Of a stretch of DNA of 64,000 nucleotides, positions 33,650 through 41,946 are shown one piece after another; position 1 is the first letter of the stretch; each line of letters opens with the position of its first letter. The translations under genes and the position numbers were made by a program. Origin of the DNA: Kribbella kalugense (lineage in GTDB: Bacteria > Actinomycetota > Actinomycetes > Propionibacteriales > Kribbellaceae); the NCBI RefSeq assembly GCF_004365875.1, contig NZ_SODF01000003.1, forward strand, positions 791,763 to 855,762, read 5' to 3'. The notes under the pieces were generated by a model. That model did not search any database, was not told the DNA's origin, and saw only the letters and a program-made list of their open reading frames with translations.

Positions 33650-34993
33650 GTGACCGTGGGTACTTCCTCCGCCTGGACCACGATGTCGGCCGTCGCACAG
33701 GCAGCCGACGACGGCGACTTCGGCACCGTTCTCCGAATCGCCCGCGTGGCCGCCGGACTGAGCCTGAAGGACGCAGCGCAGCTGGCCGGGGTCTCCGCGT
33801 CGACGTTGAGCCGGATGGAGACGAAACCTGGCCGTGCCTGGGACGTCCGCGACCTGCGCCGTCTCGCGGAGGTTTTCGGGATCCCTGAGCCTCTGTTCGG
33901 ACTGTCGCGCCCGGTCTCCGGCCTGAGCACCGCTAGCCTGAGCGCAGGTGTCGATGAGGATGGTGATCCGATGCGCCGACGCGACCTGCTCGCGACGACC
34001 GCCGCGGTCGTGACCGGCGCAGCAGTGCTGCCCCTGGGCCAGGCGGCCGCCGCGTACGGAATGGCCGACACCATCGAGGACGTGCTGTTCGGGCGAGCCA
34101 CCGCCGCGCCCATTCCTGATCACCAAGTGGGGGCGCAGATCGCGGCGGCGCGTGCCGACTTCCGCGCCACCCGCTACAGCCAGCTCGCCCGCCGCCTTCC
34201 CAAGCTGCTCGCGCAGGCAGTCGCTGGCCGCGACGCCGCATCCGCCAGCGAGGTCGGACCGTCGTCCACGCGGCTGGCGCAGGCCTACTGCCTGGCTACG
34301 GAATTGCTGGTCAAACTGCATGACGACGGGATGGCCTGGGCCACAGCGGACCGCGCGGTCCAAGCCGCCCGCGCCGGCGACGACCCACTGACGTTGGCCG
34401 AGTCCCGCCGCTGGGCGGCCACCGTGATGCGGCGAACCCACCACCGTGAAGGCGCCCAGCGGCTCATGCTCGACGCGGCAAGCCAACTACAGACCGATAC
34501 GGGCCTGATCGACACCAGCGCCGCCGCTATTTACGGGCAATTACTTGCCACCGCCTCCTACACAGCCGCGCTGCGCGATGACCGCGACAGCGCCTGGACA
34601 TTGCTCGGCGAGGCCGAGGCTGCCGCACGCCGTACGCGCCTCACCAAGAACGATCGCTTCAACATGCTCGACCTGGCCGTCTACAAAATCAGCATCTCGC
34701 GGGTTCTCGGCGACTTCGGCACAGCCGTCGACTACGCCCGCCTGGTCGACCCCGCCGGCATTGCCGCCCCCGAGCGTCGCGCCCGTTACTGGGAAGACAC
34801 CGCCCTCGCCCTCCACGGACGTGGCAACAGGCAAGCCGCTTTCCAAGCCCTCGTCACCGCCGAGCGAGACACCCCACAGGAAGTCCGCTTCCGTCCCTGG
34901 GCACAGCAACTGACCCGCGACCTGCTCTCCGGCGACCGCAGCAACAGCCTGCACGGCGTACGAGACTTCGCCGGTCGCATCGGCACGCTCTGA
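33650..34993 (+). CDS. XRE-family regulator with TPR-like C-terminus
   Basis: 447-residue regulator. A lambda-repressor-type helix-turn-helix occupies about residues 25-80 (LRIARVAAGLSLKDAAQLAG, VSASTLSRMET). A linker contains RRRDLLATTAAVVTGAAVLPL, a segment common in this actinobacterial XRE class. A long alpha-helical region follows with TPR-like pairs (for example DSAWTLLGEAEAAARRT, NRQAAFQALVTAERDTPQEV). The GTG at 33650 is used; ATG at 33683 is an alternative. Codon 298 (34541-34543) is TTA, hence dependence on tRNA-Leu(UAA) is expected. It probably controls the divergent three-gene cassette. Confidence 0.82.
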   Translation: MTVGTSSAWTTMSAVAQAADDGDFGTVLRIARVAAGLSLKDAAQLAGVSASTLSRMETKPGRAWDVRDLRRLAEVFGIPEPLFGLSRPVSGLSTASLSAGVDEDGDPMRRRDLLATTAAVVTGAAVLPLGQAAAAYGMADTIEDVLFGRATAAPIPDHQVGAQIAAARADFRATRYSQLARRLPKLLAQAVAGRDAASASEVGPSSTRLAQAYCLATELLVKLHDDGMAWATADRAVQAARAGDDPLTLAESRRWAATVMRRTHHREGAQRLMLDAASQLQTDTGLIDTSAAAIYGQLLATASYTAALRDDRDSAWTLLGEAEAAARRTRLTKNDRFNMLDLAVYKISISRVLGDFGTAVDYARLVDPAGIAAPERRARYWEDTALALHGRGNRQAAFQALVTAERDTPQEVRFRPWAQQLTRDLLSGDRSNSLHGVRDFAGRIGTL

Positions 34994-35439
34994 ACATCGA
35001 GGGTCCGCATCGCTAACGTCTGTCTGTCCTTGGTGCGGGCGATCGTGGTCAGGCCTCGCAACTGCTTCGCGTCGGGCCACCCAACATCTCAAGAGCCCTG
35101 CAGATAACGCTCGTTGACATTGCGAAACCCTGCCCGCCGCAGTACCTGCCAGATTGCTTCCACGTGGACAGCCAGCGCGCAATGGTGACCTTTCCCCGCC
35201 CCCGCGGGAACACCTGACCAGGCTTTATAGCTTTCGCTCCAGAGCGGTAGCACGCCGCCGAAGGCGGCCAAAAGGCAGCCGCCGCGCAGCGGTGTCCTTT
35301 GCGGGCGGTGGCGTTCCATGGGTGATGTCCCGGACTCCTGAAGTAGGAGTCCGGGGGTCACCGCGTACGACCTTGGGATGAGCGAAAGACCGATCCAGAG
35401 GCCGATGTCTGCAGCGCGTCGTTGAAGGACTCTTGAGAC
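34994..35439. other. 446-bp spacer with an 11-bp hairpin and degenerate coding-like sequence
   Basis: No convincing gene. A perfect 11-bp stem with a 5-nt loop (arms 35329-35339 and 35345-35355, CCCGGACTCCT) looks like a terminator. On the minus strand, 35089-35361 is open for 90 codons and ends with protein-like sequence (AIWQVLRRAGFRNVNERYLQ). Its codon choice is unlike neighbouring genes, so it may be a decayed fragment. Composition is less GC-biased than the flanks, consistent with the end of an inserted block. Confidence 0.4.
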
Positions 35440-35535
35440 ATGGAAATCCTTCAGATCGCAGGCGCGGCAGTCATCGTGATCGGCATCGTGATCACGGCAC
35501 TGATCGCCATCATCCCGTCAGTCGTAGACCGCTAA
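35440..35535 (+). CDS. 31-residue single-membrane-span peptide
   Basis: The ATG at 35440 opens a 31-codon frame, MEILQIAGAAVIVIGIVITA then LIAIIPSVVDR. It is almost wholly one hydrophobic helix with a short charged end on each side. AAGGA lies about 11 bases upstream. The stop is 5 bp from the end of the convergent cbs gene. Small bitopic peptides of this sort can be membrane-protein modulators or toxins. The clean hydrophobic helix argues for a real gene, but homology is untested. Confidence 0.5.
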   Translation: MEILQIAGAAVIVIGIVITALIAIIPSVVDR

Positions 35536-35540
35536 CCAAC

Positions 35541-36914
35541 TCAGTCGGCGGACAGGTGGACCAGTAGGTCCTGCCGGGTCAGCACGCCCACCGGCTTGCC
35601 GTCGTCCAGCACCATCAGGGCGTCCCGACCTTCGAGCAGCTCGACCGCCTTCGTGACCGGCTCGCCGGCGCCCAGCGACGGTAGCGCCTCGTCCATGTGC
35701 AGCTCGACCATGTCGGCCAGTCGCGCCTTGCCGGAGTACAACGCGTCCATCAGCGTCCGCTCCGACACCGCGCCGGCCACCTCGGCCGCCATCACCGGCG
35801 GCTCCGCCCGGACGACGGGCATCTGCGAGACGCCGTACTCGCGCAGGATGGCGACCGCCTCGGCGATCGTCTCGTGCGGGTGGGTGTGCACCAGCGGCGG
35901 CAGGCTGCCGTCCTTGCCGGCCAGCACGTCGCCGAGCGTTTTGCCCTGGCGGGCGTGCGCGAGGAAGCCGTACTGCGCCAGCCAGTCGTCGTTGAAGACC
36001 TTGGTCAGGTAGCCCCGGCCACCGTCCGGCAGCAGTACGACGATGACCGCGTCGGGGTCGTCGAGCTCATGCGCGAGCCGGATCGCCGCCGCGGCCGCCA
36101 TCCCGGCGGAACCGCCGACCAGCATGGCCTCTTCTCGGGCCAGCCGCCGGGTCAGCGCGAACGAGTCCGCGTCCGACACCTCGATGACTCGGTCGCAGAT
36201 GTCCCGGTCGTACGTCTCCGGCCAGAAGTCCTCGCCGACACCTTCGACCAGGTATGGCCGGCCGGTGCCGCCGGAGTACACCGAGCCCTCGGGGTCGGCG
36301 CCGATGATCTGCACCTTGCCGCCGGAGACCTCCTTGAGGTACTTGCCGGTGCCGCTGATCGTGCCGCCGGTGCCGACACCCGCGACGAAGTGGGTGATCT
36401 TGCCGTCGGTCTGCTCCCAGAGCTCCGGGCCGGTCGTCTCGTAGTGCGAGCGCGGGTTGTTCTGGTTCGCGTACTGGTTCGGCTTCCAGGCGCCCTCGAT
36501 CTCGCGGACCAGACGGTCGGAGACGTTGTAGTACGAGTCCGGGTGCTCGGGGGCGACCGCGGTCGGGCAGACCACGACCTCGGCGCCGTACGCCTTGAGC
36601 ACGTTGCGCTTGTCCTCGCTGACCTTGTCCGGGCAGACGAAGACGCACTTGTAGCCCTTCTGCTGGGCAACCATCGCCAGCCCGACACCGGTGTTGCCCG
36701 ACGTCGGCTCGACGATCGTTCCACCGGGCTTGAGCTCGCCGGAGGCCTCGGCGGCCTCGATCATCCGGACCGCGATCCGGTCCTTCACCGAGCCACCGGG
36801 GTTGAAGTACTCGACCTTCGCGAGCACCAGCGGCTTGGCGCCGTCCGTTGTCTTCGACAACCTCACGAGAGGAGTGTTGCCGACCAGGTCCAGGAGTGTC
36901 TCTGCGTAGCGCAC
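35541..36914 (-). CDS. cbs: cystathionine beta-synthase with CBS-domain pair
   Basis: 457-residue PLP enzyme of reverse transsulfuration that condenses homocysteine with serine. The Schiff-base lysine is K44 in NPGGSVKDRIAVR. The phosphate/substrate loop is EPTSGNTGVGLA, with GVGTGGTISGTG and VGGSAGMAAAAA further on. The C-terminal ~130 residues are a tandem CBS (Bateman) module (HTHPHETIAEAVAILREYGVS, GKPVGVLTRQDLL). The N-terminal haem domain of animal enzymes is absent, as usual in bacteria. The GTG at 36914 starts VRYAETLLDLVGNTPLV. It is divergent from the SGNH esterase, the same neighbourhood as Rv1077/Rv1075c in Mycobacterium tuberculosis. Confidence 0.93.
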   Translation of the reverse strand: MRYAETLLDLVGNTPLVRLSKTTDGAKPLVLAKVEYFNPGGSVKDRIAVRMIEAAEASGELKPGGTIVEPTSGNTGVGLAMVAQQKGYKCVFVCPDKVSEDKRNVLKAYGAEVVVCPTAVAPEHPDSYYNVSDRLVREIEGAWKPNQYANQNNPRSHYETTGPELWEQTDGKITHFVAGVGTGGTISGTGKYLKEVSGGKVQIIGADPEGSVYSGGTGRPYLVEGVGEDFWPETYDRDICDRVIEVSDADSFALTRRLAREEAMLVGGSAGMAAAAAIRLAHELDDPDAVIVVLLPDGGRGYLTKVFNDDWLAQYGFLAHARQGKTLGDVLAGKDGSLPPLVHTHPHETIAEAVAILREYGVSQMPVVRAEPPVMAAEVAGAVSERTLMDALYSGKARLADMVELHMDEALPSLGAGEPVTKAVELLEGRDALMVLDDGKPVGVLTRQDLLVHLSAD

Positions 36915-37002
36915 GCCTTTACTGTAGTGATGTGCGCGCCACTTGGTGGACACGGACCCTATTTTCACTTGCGTCGTCATAACACCGTGTAATCCTTGAC
37001 TC

Positions 37003-38031
37003 ATGAGTAGAGCCGGGGCTGCCAAGAAGCTGGCCCAGGCCGCAGCCTTCGGGGGCGGGGGACTCGGACTCATCGGTGCCACGTTGTACGGCGTACTGAC
37101 CGCGGAGGCCGAGTACGCGAAGCACGTGATCGGACCGACGAGGTACTACCCCACTCCGGGCAACGGTCTGTATGGCCGGTATCCAGGACATCCGATCACG
37201 TTCGCCATGATCGGCGACTCCAGTGCGGCCGGTTACGGCACCGAGTCGCCGGACGAGACTCCCGGAGTGATGCTCGCCTCCGGCCTGGCTGAACTGGCCA
37301 AACGCCCGGTCCGACTCGTCGACGTGTCGAAAACCGGGGCGAAGTCGACCGACCTGGCTGCTCAGGTGGACACCGCTCTGCAGGCCGGCCCGCACGTGGC
37401 CGTCATCCTGATCGGCGTCAACGACGTGAAGGCGAAGATGCCGCCGTCGACCTCGGTCCGCCTGCTCTCCGCCGCTGTCCGCCGGTTGCGGGCCGCGAAC
37501 TGTGAGGTGGTGGTGGGCACCTGCCCGGACCTGGGCGTGGTCCGGACGATCATGCCGCCGCTGCGGCAGGTCGCCCGGTCCTGGAGTCACCGGCTGGCCG
37601 CCGCTCAGACCATCGCAGTGGTCGAAGCAGGCGGCCGATCCGTGTCCCTCGGCTCGCTGCTCGGCGAGGCGTTCCGCACCAACCCGTCGATGTGGGGCCG
37701 GGACAACTTCCACCCCTCGGCCACGGGGTACGCCGCCGCGTCCGCCGCGCTGCTGCCGTCGGTGGCTGCCGCGATGGGAGTCGGGCCTGAATCGTTCGTC
37801 CACCCGGAGCCGTTCCGCGGCGAGGCGATCCTGCCGATCGCGGAGGCCGCCGTACAGGCTGCCCGCAAAGCCGGCACGGAGGTCGCCGCCACCGAGGTGG
37901 CCGGCCGGGAGCGTGGGCCGCGCGGTCGTTGGGCGGAGCTCCGGCACCGCCGCCGGCACCCGAAGGCCGAGGTCGATCGGGTCGACGAGAACCATGACGA
38001 ATCGGCCGAGACGGTGCCCGTCGGTCAATAG
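37003..38031 (+). CDS. membrane-anchored SGNH/GDSL esterase
   Basis: 342-residue protein. An N-terminal hydrophobic anchor (residues ~12-34) is followed by an SGNH hydrolase domain: block I AMIGDSSAAGYG with nucleophile Ser73, block III GVNDV, and block V DNFHPSATGY with the catalytic His. The last ~60 residues are charged and probably disordered (RGRWAELRHRRRHPK). It resembles mycobacterial Rv1075c, which also sits near cbs. It would hydrolyse acyl esters at the cell surface. ATG at 37003; divergent from cbs by 88 bp. Confidence 0.85.
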   Translation: MSRAGAAKKLAQAAAFGGGGLGLIGATLYGVLTAEAEYAKHVIGPTRYYPTPGNGLYGRYPGHPITFAMIGDSSAAGYGTESPDETPGVMLASGLAELAKRPVRLVDVSKTGAKSTDLAAQVDTALQAGPHVAVILIGVNDVKAKMPPSTSVRLLSAAVRRLRAANCEVVVGTCPDLGVVRTIMPPLRQVARSWSHRLAAAQTIAVVEAGGRSVSLGSLLGEAFRTNPSMWGRDNFHPSATGYAAASAALLPSVAAAMGVGPESFVHPEPFRGEAILPIAEAAVQAARKAGTEVAATEVAGRERGPRGRWAELRHRRRHPKAEVDRVDENHDESAETVPVGQ

Positions 38032-38145
38032 TTGTTGGGTTGTGCGTCCGCTGAGCGACACCTTTCATGTCGGGAGTCTTGCCTCCGGGCGGCCGGGTGG
38101 TGCACAGTCGATAACTACGCGGTACCCCGATCACGGGAGGCGAAG

Positions 38146-38376
38146 ATGGGCTTGAACCACTCCGAGGAGACGCATCAGCGTTTAGTGGAGGCCGTGCCCA
38201 GGTGCACCGGACGCCAGATGACCGAGTGGTTCCAGCTGATGAACGACGGACCGTCGTTCCTGCGCTTTGACGACAGAGTGCGGTGGCTCTCCAGCGAGTA
38301 TGCACTCGCGCACGGGCACGCAACCGCCATCGTTCACGAGTTCGACCTGGTCAAAGCGCACCGGCGAATGGGCTGA
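38146..38376 (+). CDS. DUF4287-type small protein
   Basis: 76-residue soluble protein fitting the DUF4287 pattern: an N-terminal amphipathic stretch with a conserved GRQMTEWFQLMN, then RWLSSEYALAHGHATAIVHEFD at the C-terminus. Function is unknown. ATG at 38146 follows GGGAGGCGAAG. Codon 13 (38182-38184) is TTA, so translation should depend on tRNA-Leu(UAA). A strong terminator lies 20 bp downstream. Confidence 0.75.
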   Translation: MGLNHSEETHQRLVEAVPRCTGRQMTEWFQLMNDGPSFLRFDDRVRWLSSEYALAHGHATAIVHEFDLVKAHRRMG

Positions 38377-38396
38377 GCCGCAAAGGAGACAAAGAG

Positions 38397-38430
38397 AAGA
38401 CCTGCCCTACCAGGTGGAAGGGCAGGTCTT
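38397..38430. terminator. bidirectional 12-bp hairpin terminator
   Basis: Perfect arms AAGACCTGCCCT and AGGGCAGGTCTT with a 10-nt loop lie between the convergent DUF4287 gene (ends 38376) and LLM gene (ends 38437). The flanking AAGA/TCTT gives short U/A-rich edges in both directions. Confidence 0.75.
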
Positions 38431-38436
38431 TCACGT

Positions 38437-39285
38437 TCAGCGCAGTGATTCGAGAGCCTTGGCCAGCGGCTCGAGAACGGCGGGCGTGTGTGGCGGCGGC
38501 AGGTACACGATGGCCAGATCGAGCCCCACCTCACCGAGAGCCTCCGCGTCCGCGGCGACCTTGGCATAGTCGGCGTCAGGCCCCAGCCGGACGTGTGACG
38601 AAAGGGTGATCTCGCTCGGATCGCGGCCGACGTCCGCGCAGTGCGCGTAGAGCACCTCGCGCTTGTGGGCGAATTCGTCCGGCGTACCACCGACGAAGTT
38701 CCAGTGCTGGGCGTACTTCGCCGTGGTCCGCAGCGTCCGCTTCTCCCCGCTGCCGCCGATGCAGATCGGGGGATGCGGCTTCTGCACGCCCTTCGGCTCG
38801 CAGCGGGCGTCCGTGAACTGGTAGTGCTCGCCTTGGAAGGTCGTGGTCTCCTGCGTGAGCAGGCCGACAAGCACCTCGCAGGCCTCCTCGAACCGGTCGC
38901 TGCGCTCCTTCAGCGATCCGAGCTGCATGCCGTACGCGCCGGACTCCTCTTCGTTCCAGCCCGCGCCGATGCCGATCTCCAGCCGGCCGGCGGAAACGAT
39001 GTCGAGTGTCGCGGCCATGTTCGCGAGCAGCGCGGGGTGCCGGTAGTGGATTCCGCTGACCAGCGTGCCGATCCGGAGCCGCTTGGTTGCCTGTGCGAGC
39101 GCGGTCAGCGTCACCCACCCTTCCAGGCACGGGCCGCTCGAGTCGGAGTGGATGGGATAGAAGTGATCGAAGGTCCAGCCGGACTCGAACAGGTCGATCT
39201 CGTCGGCGGCCTGCCAGACGGCGAGCATGTCGGCCCATTGGGTGTTCTGGGGCGAGGTCTTGATCGCGAATCGCATGACGCTCAT
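38437..39285 (-). CDS. LLM-class (F420/FMN-dependent) oxidoreductase
   Basis: 282-residue luciferase-like TIM barrel. Signatures are FESGWTFDHFYPIH, RIGTLVSGIHYRHPALLANMAATLD, SAGRLEIGIGAGWNEEE and PPICIGGSGEKRTLR, matching the F420-dependent LLM subfamily common in actinobacteria. The reaction would be hydride transfer to or from F420 (or FMN); the substrate is unknown. ATG at 39285 overlaps the upstream VOC gene's stop as ATGA, so the pair is translationally coupled. Confidence 0.88.
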   Translation of the reverse strand: MSVMRFAIKTSPQNTQWADMLAVWQAADEIDLFESGWTFDHFYPIHSDSSGPCLEGWVTLTALAQATKRLRIGTLVSGIHYRHPALLANMAATLDIVSAGRLEIGIGAGWNEEESGAYGMQLGSLKERSDRFEEACEVLVGLLTQETTTFQGEHYQFTDARCEPKGVQKPHPPICIGGSGEKRTLRTTAKYAQHWNFVGGTPDEFAHKREVLYAHCADVGRDPSEITLSSHVRLGPDADYAKVAADAEALGEVGLDLAIVYLPPPHTPAVLEPLAKALESLR

Positions 39286-40418
39286 CGTAGGTCGATCTCG
39301 TTACCCTCCGGGTCGCTGATGAGACAACGCTGTGGGGTCTGATCCAGCACCCGCCCACCGGCGGACAGGGCTGTCTCGATGCGAGCCTGGACCTGGTCGT
39401 CGGGTACGACGAGCTCGAAGTGGATGCGGTTGCGCTGCTTCGTCCGCTCGTCGTTCGCATCCAACTGCTGGAAGAACAGGACCGGATTCAGCCGACGCGG
39501 ATCGTAGATGTCGGACACCTGCGCCCGCGGATCCGGCTGGTATCCCAGCAGCGCCACCCAGAACGCGCGCACTGCCTCCACGTCCACCGCGTCGATCCCG
39601 AACTGCACGAATCGCAGCGGCTCTGCGTCCGGTGCGAGACCCAGGTCGTGCGCCGCGCTCTCGATGCGCTTGGCCAGCTCGACGAAGGCCGCGCCGCTGT
39701 TCGGTGCGTCGTCCTCCCACTGATCCTTGCTTCCGTCGATCGTCACCCCCGCCGGCCGCAGGTCGATCTGCAGCGGAGTACCGGCGTCGTCGGCCAACTT
39801 CGCGACAGCGGATGCCAGTCGCCTCGCCTCGAGCGCAGAGGTCGTCGGGTAGAACGTCATCGCGCTGAACACCGTCTGCCAGCCGGTCGTTTCCGGCAGC
39901 GGGTCACCTGGGACCAGGTCGACCTCGTTTCCCTCGTCGTCGGCCAGCATCACGCCCCATGGGCCGGATGGGTCGCGGCCCGTCGTCACCCTCGCGCGGT
40001 CCACTACGTCCGACGGACGAACCACGTCGACGTGGATGCGGTTCCGGAGCGGCCGGGGCTCGTCGAGGCGTCGTACCGTCAGCTGCGGGTCCCGTCGCGA
40101 CGGATCCTCTCCCGACGGCTCGTACCCCAGGACGGTCTCCCAGAACGACCGCACCGCCACGGGATCGGCCGCCGCGATACCGAACCGGATGGTCTGGAGC
40201 GCCGTCGGATCGGCCGTAAGGCCCAGGTCCTTGGCCGCTGCCGAGATCTCCCGGGCGGATTCCTCGGACGGGGTCCGCAGTCGCAGACCGTTCGGCCGGA
40301 GGTCCACGTCCGTCCCAGCCGCTTCGAGACGCTCGACCAGTGCGGCACCGGCGGAGTGCGAGGGAGCGTCGTACCAGGTGGTCAGGGTGTCGTCGAGGAG
40401 CCGCCATTCGGTGGTCAT
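39282..40418 (-). CDS. tandem-duplicated VOC (glyoxalase-like) protein with carbinolamine-dehydratase-like segments
   Basis: 378-residue protein made of two similar halves of ~190 residues. Each half starts with a small helical/beta unit (SAGAALVERLEAA ... IDLRPAGVTI-type) resembling pterin-4a-carbinolamine dehydratase pieces, followed by a VOC domain (IRFGIAAADPVAVRSFWETVLGYEP in one half, FVQFGIDAVDVEAVRAFWVALLGYQP in the other). Metal-ligand positions are HVDVV / DPEGNEIDL-like. This is a glyoxalase-like domain protein of unknown substrate. ATG at 40418 (GTG two codons earlier possible). Coupled to the LLM oxidoreductase. Confidence 0.75.
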   Translation of the reverse strand: MTTEWRLLDDTLTTWYDAPSHSAGAALVERLEAAGTDVDLRPNGLRLRTPSEESAREISAAAKDLGLTADPTALQTIRFGIAAADPVAVRSFWETVLGYEPSGEDPSRRDPQLTVRRLDEPRPLRNRIHVDVVRPSDVVDRARVTTGRDPSGPWGVMLADDEGNEVDLVPGDPLPETTGWQTVFSAMTFYPTTSALEARRLASAVAKLADDAGTPLQIDLRPAGVTIDGSKDQWEDDAPNSGAAFVELAKRIESAAHDLGLAPDAEPLRFVQFGIDAVDVEAVRAFWVALLGYQPDPRAQVSDIYDPRRLNPVLFFQQLDANDERTKQRNRIHFELVVPDDQVQARIETALSAGGRVLDQTPQRCLISDPEGNEIDLR

Positions 40419-40466
40419 GGGCACACGCTAGACCCGGAACCGGACGGACCGCGTCCGGAAATGCCA

Positions 40467-40496
40467 GAAGGGCCGGTCCACCTGAACCGGCCCTTC
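40467..40496 (-). terminator. Bax-inhibitor gene terminator
   Basis: Perfect 11-bp stem (GAAGGGCCGGT / ACCGGCCCTTC) with an 8-nt loop, 32 bp beyond the stop of the minus-strand Bax-inhibitor-1 gene. Confidence 0.7.
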
Positions 40497-40528
40497 CGTA
40501 GACATTACGGCTGTCCTGCCGCCGTGGT

Positions 40529-41356
40529 TCAGTCGCCGCCGCGGAGGATGGCGAGGATGCGCAGGATGTTCCAGTAGAGCCAGACCAGCGTGACGGTCAA
40601 GCCGAACGCGGCCCGCCAGGCCTCGTTCTGCGGGGCGCCGTGCCTGACGCCCTGCTCGATCATGTCGAAGTCGAGGATCAGGTTGAACACCGCGAGACCG
40701 GCACCGAGCGCGGCGAACAGCAGCCCCATCGGGCCGAAACCGTTGATCCCGGTCTGCACACCGAACAGGCTCAGCAGCAGGTTGATCACCAGCACGCCGG
40801 CGAAGCCCATCGTGCCGATGATGACCATCCTGGTGAACTTCGGCGTCACCTTGATCGCGAAGTACTTGTACGTCGCCAGCGTCAGACCGGCCGTCACCAT
40901 CGTGGCCAGCACGGCCTGCACGATGATGCCGGAATCACCGACCCAGTGGGCGATGAACTTGCTGCCGATCCCGAGGAACACACCCTCGGCGGCGGCGTAC
41001 ACCATCAACAGCACCGGATTCACCCGGCGGGAGAACGACAGCACCATCGCGATCGCGAACGCGACCAGGGCGCCGGCGAGGAAGGCGGGCCGGACGAGCT
41101 CCACCGGGACGGCCTTCCAGGCGATCGCCGCGACCACGGCGACGACACCCAGGGTGGCGGCGGTCCGGACGATCACGTCGTCCATCGTCATGGGGCGGCT
41201 CGCGGCCGGAGCGCCTTGGTACTGCTGCGGCGGCATACCCGACCCGCCGTAGCCGTAGGAACTCGGCTGACCGTACGGAGCGGCGCCCGGATAGGCCTGG
41301 CCCTGGCCAGGCGCGAACGCACTCGACCGGTTCAGCACCGGGTTACTGCTCTGCAT
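40529..41356 (-). CDS. Bax inhibitor-1 / YccA family membrane protein
   Basis: 275-residue BI-1-like protein. Residues 1-55 are a Pro/Gly/Tyr/Gln-rich cytoplasmic tail (YPGAAPYGQPSSYGYGG). Seven helices follow, including VIVRTAATLGVVAVVAAIAW, AGLTLATYKYFAIKVTPKF and the C-terminal pair around NLILDFDMIEQGVRHGAPQNEAW, which holds the conserved Asp residues of the pH-sensitive Ca2+ leak pathway known from this family. ATG at 41356 has an AGGAGGAAA site. Single-gene unit with its own terminator. Confidence 0.9.
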   Translation of the reverse strand: MQSSNPVLNRSSAFAPGQGQAYPGAAPYGQPSSYGYGGSGMPPQQYQGAPAASRPMTMDDVIVRTAATLGVVAVVAAIAWKAVPVELVRPAFLAGALVAFAIAMVLSFSRRVNPVLLMVYAAAEGVFLGIGSKFIAHWVGDSGIIVQAVLATMVTAGLTLATYKYFAIKVTPKFTRMVIIGTMGFAGVLVINLLLSLFGVQTGINGFGPMGLLFAALGAGLAVFNLILDFDMIEQGVRHGAPQNEAWRAAFGLTVTLVWLYWNILRILAILRGGD

Positions 41357-41493
41357 TGTTTCCTCCTGATGACCCACATCCGGGGCCGTATCGAGATACT
41401 ACGGTCCCACCCTTAACAACATCTGAGAATCGGCCCACCGAAACCCCTGCAAATCAAAGCGGTTGCGCAATCCAATCGCTTTGCTATCAAGTT

Positions 41494-41880
41494 TTATTCC
41501 CGACCGTCGTAGTCGGCCCGCGAGGCGTGAATCTGGTGGGCGTGGGAGACGGACCATTCGGCGATCGCGGTGGTCAGGTGGCCGGCCTCCACACCCAGCG
41601 GGGTGAGGGCGTACTCGACCCGGACCGGGACCGCCGGATAGATGGTCCGGGTGAGCAGGCCGTCGCGCTCCAAGGTGCGCAGGGTCTGGGTCAGCATCTT
41701 CTGGGTGACGCCGTCGAGGAGCCGGCGGAGCTCGTTGAAGCGCAGCGGGCGGTCGAAGCGACGGAGCGCTCCGAGGACGTACAGGGCCCACTTGTTCGCC
41801 AGTACGTCGATCACGGTCCGCGACGGGCAGTCCCGGCCGTAGGTCTTGACCCAGTCGTCGAAAGCCATCGCGGTATCCAT
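41494..41880 (-). CDS. HxlR-type redox-sensing repressor (QorR-like)
   Basis: 128-residue HxlR-family winged-helix regulator: DCPSRTVIDVLANKWALYVLG at the N-terminus, LRFNELRRLLDGVTQKMLTQTL for the recognition region and LTPLGVEAGHL at the end. The single conserved cysteine, C18, matches the Cys17 through which QorR of Corynebacterium glutamicum senses quinones and diamide. It is divergent from a quinone-reductase gene, as qorR is. ATG at 41880. It probably represses both genes until oxidised. Confidence 0.85.
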   Translation of the reverse strand: MDTAMAFDDWVKTYGRDCPSRTVIDVLANKWALYVLGALRRFDRPLRFNELRRLLDGVTQKMLTQTLRTLERDGLLTRTIYPAVPVRVEYALTPLGVEAGHLTTAIAEWSVSHAHQIHASRADYDGRE

Positions 41881-41925
41881 GAGGTACCTAGATACCAAAC
41901 AAGTGCCTTCTTCACAACAGATACC
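41872..41925. promoter_or_regulatory. candidate operator between the HxlR regulator and quinone reductase
   Basis: The 66-bp divergent spacer plus the first regulator codons carries GGTATC (41872-41877), an imperfect palindrome GGTACC-TA-GATACC (41883-41896) and another GATACC (41920-41925). Repeated GGTAnC/GATACC half-sites are what a dimeric HxlR protein would need; the GGTATC copy overlaps its own start. Confidence 0.5.
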
Positions 41926-41946
41926 GCTGAAGTCGAGGATGGGGAC

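Noticed and set aside
35089..35361. 90-codon minus-strand ORF
   Set aside because: Codon use unlike flanking genes, no clear ribosome site, and it reads through a hairpin. Kept only as possible debris in the spacer entry.
41455..41483. CAAAGCG..CGCTTTG 7-bp inverted repeat after the HxlR gene
   Set aside because: Short arms with a 15-nt loop in AT-rich DNA; could be a terminator but too weak to call.
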